From Parabacteroides timonensis (lineage in GTDB: Bacteria; Bacteroidota; Bacteroidia; Bacteroidales; Tannerellaceae): a DNA stretch of 64,000 nt. Positions 59,511-64,000 of the stretch are shown here, one piece after another. Within the stretch, counting starts at the first letter, position 1; each line of letters begins with the position of its first letter. Below the pieces are notes generated by a model. That model saw nothing but the letters and a program-made list of their open reading frames with translations. It made no database searches and was not told the origin of the DNA. The DNA lies in assembly GCF_900128505.1 (NCBI RefSeq), contig NZ_LT669941.1:2155760-2219759 (forward strand). Reading direction: 5' to 3'. Made by a program: the position numbers and the translations under genes.

Positions 59511-60143
59511 ATGGCAAAACTAAAATCAACATTACCCAATATGCTTTTGTCGCTTACCATCATTTGTGTGGCGGCCGGAGCGATATTAGCCGGAGTGAAC
59601 ATGTACACCACCGGTCCGATTGCCGCCTCCAAAGCGGCTGCGCTGGAAGCAGCGATCAAAGCTGTTACCCCTGAGTTCGACAACAAACCGTCGGAAGATG
59701 CCTATATGGCCGTTACTGGTGATGGCGATTCACTAAAGATCTACCCGGCTACCAAAGGCGGTGAATTCGTAGGTGCTGCCGTTGAAAGTAACACCAAGAA
59801 AGGATTCAGCGGCGAGATTAAAGTAATCGTCGGATTCGATAAAACTGGAAAACTGTTAAACTATTCAGTATTGCAGCATGCGGAAACTCCGGGTCTCGGT
59901 GCCAAGATGCAGGAATGGTTTAGTGCAGATAAGAACAAACAAAGTGTGCTGGGACGCGACCTGACAAGCGGACCGCTAAAAGTAACTAAAGACGGTGGAG
60001 ACGTGGACGCTATCACAGCAGCAACCATCACCAGCCGCGCATTCCTGGACGCAGTGAACCGCGCTTACAGCGCATTCTCTGGTACTGACGGAGTAACCGG
60101 TGCAACTGCTAACACTAAAGAGGGAGGAAACGACAATGAGTAA
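59511..60143 (+). CDS. rnfG: Rnf complex FMN-binding subunit RnfG
   Basis: A 210-aa membrane-anchored flavoprotein facing the periplasm. One N-terminal helix (LPNMLLSLTIICVAAGAILA) is followed by the FMN-binding domain: FSGEIKVIVGFDKTGKLLNY near residues 103-122, the ETPGLGAKM loop near 126, and VDAITAATITSRAFLDAV near 165-182, where a Thr in AATITS is the expected attachment residue for FMN. The last 8 bases overlap the start of rnfE. Start is fixed by the 2-base gap after rnfD. Confidence 0.95.
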   Translation: MAKLKSTLPNMLLSLTIICVAAGAILAGVNMYTTGPIAASKAAALEAAIKAVTPEFDNKPSEDAYMAVTGDGDSLKIYPATKGGEFVGAAVESNTKKGFSGEIKVIVGFDKTGKLLNYSVLQHAETPGLGAKMQEWFSADKNKQSVLGRDLTSGPLKVTKDGGDVDAITAATITSRAFLDAVNRAYSAFSGTDGVTGATANTKEGGNDNE

Positions 60144-60720
60144 TCTGAAAATATTGATGAACGGTATCATCAAAGAGAACCCGACATTTGTTTTACTGCT
60201 GGGTATGTGTCCAACTCTTGGTACAACCTCTTCAGCACTGAACGGTATGAGTATGGGACTTGCAACCATGTTTGTATTGATCTGTTCCAACATGGCGATC
60301 TCCGCAATGAAGAATCTTATTCCGGATATGGTACGTATCCCCGGATATATCGTTATTATCGCGACATTCGTTACGGTAGTACAAATGTGTATGGAAGCTT
60401 TCGTTCCCGCATTGTATGCCAGCCTGGGACTATTCATTCCGTTGATTGTAGTAAACTGTATCGTATTAGGACGTGCAGAAGCTTTCGCCGCTAAAAATGG
60501 CGTCGTTTCTTCCGCATTCGACGGACTGGGTATCGGACTCGGTTTCACCCTGGCACTTACACTGCTAGGTGCCATACGTGAATTATTGGGTACAGGAAAA
60601 TTATTCGGCCTGACTCTTATGCCTGAACAATTCGGTTCGCTGATCTTCGTACTGGCGCCGGGTGCTTTCATCGCACTGGGCTACCTGATTGCTATTGTAA
60701 ACAAATTGCGTAAAGCCTGA
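60136..60720 (+). CDS. rnfE: Rnf complex membrane subunit RnfE
   Basis: A 194-aa, six-helix membrane subunit homologous to NqrD. It opens LKILMNGIIKENPTFVLLLG (residues 4-23), a family signature, and includes LICSNMAISAMKNLIPDMVR near 53-72 with the Cys that helps bind the membrane [2Fe-2S] centre, and NCIVLGRAEAFAAKNGVVSS near 109-128 with the second Cys. The ATG at 60136 lies inside the end of rnfG (8-base overlap, translational coupling); the longer frame from 60100 is not needed. rnfA follows after 18 bases. Confidence 0.95.
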   Translation: MSNLKILMNGIIKENPTFVLLLGMCPTLGTTSSALNGMSMGLATMFVLICSNMAISAMKNLIPDMVRIPGYIVIIATFVTVVQMCMEAFVPALYASLGLFIPLIVVNCIVLGRAEAFAAKNGVVSSAFDGLGIGLGFTLALTLLGAIRELLGTGKLFGLTLMPEQFGSLIFVLAPGAFIALGYLIAIVNKLRKA

Positions 60721-60738
60721 TATTAAAAAACGAAAGAT

Positions 60739-61311
60739 ATGGAATATATACTAATATTTATCGCAGCCGTATTCGTTAATAACGTTGTATTAGCGCAGTT
60801 CCTCGGAATCTGTCCTTTCTTGGGCGTTTCCAAGAAGGTGGAAACAGCGGCAGGTATGGGTGCAGCAGTAACATTCGTGCTTACAATTGCAACCATCGTT
60901 ACCTTCCTGGTCCAGAAATATGTATTAGATAAATTCGGGCTTGGGTTCATGCAGACAATCAGTTTTATCCTGATCATTGCAGCCTTGGTACAGATGGTGG
61001 AAATTATTCTCAAAAAAGTTTCACCGGCCCTCTACCAGGCACTCGGCGTGTTCCTCCCGTTGATTACCACCAACTGTTGTATTTTAGGTGTGGCTATACT
61101 TGTCATACAAAAAGAATATAATTTATTGGAATCTGTTGTATATGCGATCTCCACAGCTATTGGATTTGCGCTAGCTTTAGTTATCTTTGCAGGGATTAGA
61201 GAACAGTTGGCATTGACCCACGTTCCCGAAGGTATGAAAGGTACCCCTATTGCGCTTATTACTGCCGGTTTACTGGCTATGGCGTTTATGGGATTCTCTG
61301 GAATCGTATAA
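60739..61311 (+). CDS. rnfA: Rnf complex membrane subunit RnfA
   Basis: A 190-aa, six-helix membrane subunit homologous to NqrE. Signatures are YILIFIAAVFVNNVVLAQFL (residues 3-22), GICPFLGVSKKVETAAGMGA near 23-42 with the iron-binding Cys, and VFLPLITTNCCILGVAILVI near 98-117 with the second Cys. RnfA and RnfE are inverted-topology partners that hold an iron-sulfur centre inside the membrane. It is the last gene of the operon; galE follows after 21 bases on the same strand and may be read through. Confidence 0.96.
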   Translation: MEYILIFIAAVFVNNVVLAQFLGICPFLGVSKKVETAAGMGAAVTFVLTIATIVTFLVQKYVLDKFGLGFMQTISFILIIAALVQMVEIILKKVSPALYQALGVFLPLITTNCCILGVAILVIQKEYNLLESVVYAISTAIGFALALVIFAGIREQLALTHVPEGMKGTPIALITAGLLAMAFMGFSGIV

Positions 61312-61332
61312 TTAATCTAAATAGAGACTAGC

Positions 61333-62373
61333 ATGAAAAAGAAAATCTTAGTAGCAGGTGGAACCGGATATATTGGCTCTCACACTACAGTTGAGTTGCA
61401 GAATGCAGGCTACGATGTAGTGATCATCGACGACCTGTCAAATTCCAACATCGAAGTACTGGACGGTATTGAAAAGATCACCGGTATCCGCCCTGAATTC
61501 ATCAAGCTGGATTTAAAAGATAAAGAAGGAACCCGCGAAGCATTGAAGGCTCACCCGGGTATCAACGGTATCATCCTGTTCGCTGCCAGCAAAGCAGTCG
61601 GCGAATCTGTTCAACAACCGTTGAAGTACTACCGCAACAACGTCGTTACGCTGGTCAACCTGTTGGAACTGATGCCTGAATTCAATATCGAAGGTATCGT
61701 GTTCTCTTCTTCCTGTACCGTTTACGGACAGCCGGATCCTGAAAACTTGCCTGTAACAGAAGATGCACCGATCAAACCGGCTACTTCTCCTTACGGTAAT
61801 ACAAAACAGATCAACGAAGAAATCATCCGCGATACAATTCACGCAAACGCTCCGTTCAAGAGCATTATCCTGCGTTACTTCAACCCGATCGGTGCTCACC
61901 CGAGTGCAGAAATCGGCGAATTACCTAACGGTGTTCCTCAGAACCTGATCCCGTATCTGACTCAGACTGCTATGGGTATCCGTAAGGAACTAAGTGTATT
62001 CGGTGACGATTACGATACTCCTGACGGTTCTTGTATCCGCGATTATATCAATGTTGTCGATCTGGCCAAAGCACACGTGATCGCTATGGATCGCATGCTG
62101 GGCGGCAAGACAGATGCAAATGTTGAATATTTCAACCTGGGAACCGGAAACGGTGTAACCGTACTGGAACTGATCAACACATTCGAAAAAGCTACCGGCG
62201 TAAAAGTTCCTCACAAGATCGTAGGCCGTCGCGAAGGTGATATCGAAAAGGTTTGGGCTAATCCGGAACGTGCTAACAAAGTATTGGGTTGGACTGCAAA
62301 AGAAACATTGGCTGATACATTGGCTTCTGCCTGGAAATGGCAAGAAAGACTGCGCGAACGCGGTATCCAATAA
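61333..62373 (+). CDS. galE: UDP-glucose 4-epimerase
   Basis: Interconverts UDP-glucose and UDP-galactose for the Leloir pathway and for surface polysaccharide precursors. The 346-aa protein begins with the NAD-binding Rossmann motif VAGGTGYIGSHTTVELQNAG (residues 7-26). The catalytic pair is in SSSCTVYGQPD (Ser-Ser-x-Thr, near 128) and YGNTKQINEEI (Tyr-x-x-x-Lys, near 154-158). ILRYFNPIGAHPSAEIGELP and CIRDYINVVDLAKAHVIAM are standard GalE segments. It ends at a strong terminator. No galK or galT is nearby. Confidence 0.95.
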   Translation: MKKKILVAGGTGYIGSHTTVELQNAGYDVVIIDDLSNSNIEVLDGIEKITGIRPEFIKLDLKDKEGTREALKAHPGINGIILFAASKAVGESVQQPLKYYRNNVVTLVNLLELMPEFNIEGIVFSSSCTVYGQPDPENLPVTEDAPIKPATSPYGNTKQINEEIIRDTIHANAPFKSIILRYFNPIGAHPSAEIGELPNGVPQNLIPYLTQTAMGIRKELSVFGDDYDTPDGSCIRDYINVVDLAKAHVIAMDRMLGGKTDANVEYFNLGTGNGVTVLELINTFEKATGVKVPHKIVGRREGDIEKVWANPERANKVLGWTAKETLADTLASAWKWQERLRERGIQ

Positions 62374-62391
62374 ATAGCCGTTTAAATATAT

Positions 62392-62431
62392 AAAAAGCCG
62401 GAAGAAGCATTACTGTTTCTTCCGGCTTTTT
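62392..62431. terminator. Strong intrinsic terminator
   Basis: Perfect 15-base arms AAAAAGCCGGAAGAA (62392-62406) and TTCTTCCGGCTTTTT (62417-62431) with a 10-base loop and T-run on the plus strand; A-rich on the left, so it also works for the convergent HAD gene. It closes the rnf-galE region. Confidence 0.9.
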
Positions 62432-62456
62432 TGTATTCCTTATATTCTCCAGGAAA

Positions 62457-63086
62457 TTACTGATTCAATATCTTATCGACTGCCTCACGCCAGTCCTCTC
62501 CATTCGCAGGTTGATAGGCTTGAAAGCCAAGATTACGGCCTACCTCCACGTTACTCTTCGCATCATCGACGAAAAGAGTTTCAGATGGGATAAGACCGCT
62601 ATCCGCAATCATATAATCAAAGATTTTTCGATCAGGCTTAGTCACGCCCACCTCATAGGAAGTATACATCTTATCAAAATAATCCCCGATGGGACGTCCG
62701 GCAGCACTGAACTGATCGGTCCGGGCCCAACCTTCCTGAATGATCGGATTCGTATTACTTAAAAGATAAACATTGTAATGTTCGCGGAGTTTCAACAGAT
62801 GGCCGAGCTTGTATTGAGGAACATCGACAATAAAACCTAGCCAGGCATGTTTTATCTCTTCATAAGATAAATCTTTTCCTGTGTGTTCACGCAATTTCTG
62901 GCAATACTCGTCGGCTGTGATCGTTCCGTTCTCTACTTCCAGGAAAATACCTTTTTGCTCGTAGGGATCAAGCAGTTGTGCTGCATCCACTACACCGATC
63001 TCTTCAAAACGACGGACTGCCTGATCATGGCTCAGATCGATCAGGACTCCTCCCAGATCGAATACAATGTTTTTAATCTTTGTCAT
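62457..63086 (-). CDS. HAD-superfamily phosphatase (YihX-like)
   Basis: A 209-aa cytoplasmic HAD hydrolase, closest in plan to YihX, which dephosphorylates alpha-glucose-1-phosphate. Motif I is IVFDLGGVLIDLS (residues 7-19) with the nucleophile Asp; the small helical cap follows; motif II is VYLLSNTNPI near 106-115; the motif III Lys is in GVTKPDRKIF near 147-156 and motif IV is LFVDDAKSNVEVG near 171-183. Substrate is not certain. It has its own promoter box at 63127-63134 and converges on galE through a shared terminator. Confidence 0.9.
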   Translation of the reverse strand: MTKIKNIVFDLGGVLIDLSHDQAVRRFEEIGVVDAAQLLDPYEQKGIFLEVENGTITADEYCQKLREHTGKDLSYEEIKHAWLGFIVDVPQYKLGHLLKLREHYNVYLLSNTNPIIQEGWARTDQFSAAGRPIGDYFDKMYTSYEVGVTKPDRKIFDYMIADSGLIPSETLFVDDAKSNVEVGRNLGFQAYQPANGEDWREAVDKILNQ

Positions 63087-63126
63087 AATTATGCATTTTT
63101 ACTTCTATCTTGTCTTTACTGCCTAG

Positions 63127-63134
63127 CAAAGATA
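63127..63134 (-). promoter_or_regulatory. -7 promoter box for the YihX-like gene
   Basis: Minus strand reads TATCTTTG, matching TAnnTTTG, 41 bases before the ATG at 63086. Confidence 0.5.
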
Positions 63135-63175
63135 AGAATAATAAGTGTAAAACAACTACCATCAAAACACTAACC

Positions 63176-63411
63176 TTAATACCCAAGAGTAAACCGTTCT
63201 TTATGATGTTTCTCCTGTTCGAGTTCGTCGATCATAGCTACGGCATAATCTTCGACGGAGATAGCACTCTCGCCGCTTTCGTCGACGATCAATTCATCCT
63301 TGCCCAAACGAAATTTCCCAGTACGCTGACCGGGCGCCATATTCGCCGCAGAACTCAAGAAATGGCAGAACCTACATAGCCGGTTGCACCTCTGATTACT
63401 ATTTTCTTCAT
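63176..63411 (-). pseudogene. NAD(P)-dependent oxidoreductase remnant with an internal deletion
   Basis: The ATG at 63411 begins a typical Rossmann start (MKKIVIRGATGYVGSA), then hits a stop after 18 codons. In the next frame the sequence continues directly as the C-terminus of the same family (SSAANMAPGQRTGKFRLGKD, DESGESAISVEDYAVAMIDE, ending RFTLGY). An intact relative (YwnB/NmrA-like, about 210 aa) has some 130 residues between these parts. The simplest reading is one internal deletion near 63360-63370 that also shifted the frame. No function can remain. Confidence 0.8.
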
Positions 63412-63479
63412 GACTATATGTATGTTTGATTACTTTATATAGAACAACATACAATAGGCTTCTTGTTTTGTGAAATACC

Positions 63480-64000
63480 CTATTTCTGGAATACCTTGGT
63501 CGATTTGATCATGACGTCATGCACGGGACGGTCATTCTTATCGGTTTTCACCAGCGACATTTTCTCTACAATATCAAAACCATCAACCACTTCTCCGAAG
63601 ATCGTCACCGAACTATCCAGATGGGGAACACCTCCTACCGTTTTATACACCTCTCGTTGTTCGGCCGGAATAACGTACGGTCCCAGTTCTGCTAAAGTAT
63701 CTTCCACCATGATCAAAGCGCGATTGGTCAGTTCCGTTTCCATCGACTCGACAGCCAATGAGGGATCTTCTTTCTTCAGTTGATCCATAAATTTATAGTA
63801 TAGCCAATTGCGGCGGATTTCATTAATACGTGCTTCTTTCTGATCCAGTTCGGCATCACTCAGCACTTTTCCCTGTACAAAGCAGAATTGAGTGCCAGCT
63901 GAAGCGCGTTCGGGATTCACATCATCTCCTTCTTTAGCGTCGATCAAGGCACCACGTTTATTGAAATGGTTCGGGAGTATCTCGGCAGGAACGGTATAAC
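63480..64000 (-). CDS. Cyclophilin-type peptidyl-prolyl cis-trans isomerase, C-terminal part
   Basis: The frame is open to the right edge, so the N-terminus lies outside the window; about 173 residues are visible, ending at the stop codon at 63480. The end (VYKTVGGVPHLDSSVTIFGE, then VVDGFDIVEKMSLVKTDKND and PVHDVMIKSTKVFQK) is the last part of a cyclophilin barrel, including TVFG-like sequence as TIFGEVVDG. An inserted helical segment (DAELDQKEARINEIRRNWLY, about 70 residues) precedes it and splits the barrel, a feature of Bacteroidetes members. It probably assists folding in the envelope, but the signal peptide is not visible. Confidence 0.85.
   Translation of the reverse strand, partial: YTVPAEILPNHFNKRGALIDAKEGDDVNPERASAGTQFCFVQGKVLSDAELDQKEARINEIRRNWLYYKFMDQLKKEDPSLAVESMETELTNRALIMVEDTLAELGPYVIPAEQREVYKTVGGVPHLDSSVTIFGEVVDGFDIVEKMSLVKTDKNDRPVHDVMIKSTKVFQK

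Noticed and set aside
1..64000. tRNA, rRNA, CRISPR arrays, prophage, insertion sequences
   Set aside because: Looked for by eye in all intergenic gaps; no cloverleaf-type sequence, regular spacer arrays, transposase or integrase genes were found. A covariance search would be the decisive test for small RNAs.

Overview
The window reads as a contiguous piece of a Bacteroidales chromosome, most likely a gut genus such as Parabacteroides or a close relative (genus is an inference from gene content; the order is well supported). The evidence is a SusCDE-type starch locus with TonB-linked export, lipoprotein boxes followed by acidic residues, an RnfABCDGE operon headed by an RseC-type gene, DUF-type Bacteroidetes proteins, and many copies of the Bacteroidetes -7 promoter box TAnnTTTG placed 20-60 bases before start codons. 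I see no tRNA or rRNA gene, phage, insertion sequence, integrase or CRISPR array.

Layout. 1-8.6 kb: the tip of an exported protein, a HAD phosphatase, a Tat-exported TIM-barrel epimerase, a four-gene TolC/HlyD/ABC-2 permease efflux operon, then a Crp-type regulator and a coiled-coil membrane protein. 8.7-11.7 kb: two GMP synthases in tandem, the second with an eroded glutaminase domain. 11.7-17.1 kb: acetyltransferase, RsmE, a NupC-type nucleoside carrier, a bifunctional-nuclease protein, a probable small RNA, an M48 protease and a thioredoxin-fold lipoprotein. 17.2-27.6 kb: a Sus-like starch operon (susA, susB, susC, susD, susE in transcription order) bounded by a long inverted repeat downstream and by three phased palindromic boxes upstream. 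27.7-32.6 kb: cupin and fused decarboxylase/hydrolase genes divergent from an AraC regulator that abuts a SusR-like membrane regulator.

32.7-37.6 kb: DnaG, an ABC exporter pair and a histidine phosphatase. 37.6-42.9 kb: a minus-strand run of threonine aldolase, a secreted nuclease/phosphatase fusion, a nucleobase permease, xanthine phosphoribosyltransferase and a thioesterase, which looks like nucleic-acid salvage. 43-49.8 kb: ECF sigma factor, NfeD protease, AlbA-type protein, KefB-type antiporter, KdsB and an unknown membrane protein. 50-53.6 kb: pyrG-yidC. 54-61.3 kb: an outer-membrane protein and the rseC-rnfBCDGEA operon. 61.3-64 kb: galE, a HAD phosphatase, an internally deleted oxidoreductase pseudogene and the end of a peptidyl-prolyl isomerase.

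The genes fit an anaerobic glycan-degrading lifestyle: starch capture and cleavage, ion-pumping Rnf, purine salvage and synthesis, and envelope building. The least ordinary items are the glutaminase-less GuaA paralogue, the small RNA candidate near 15.2 kb, the phased boxes near 27.6 kb, the double-decarboxylase/dienelactone-hydrolase fusion and the nuclease/phosphatase fusion in a salvage operon. No single item proves an undescribed system.
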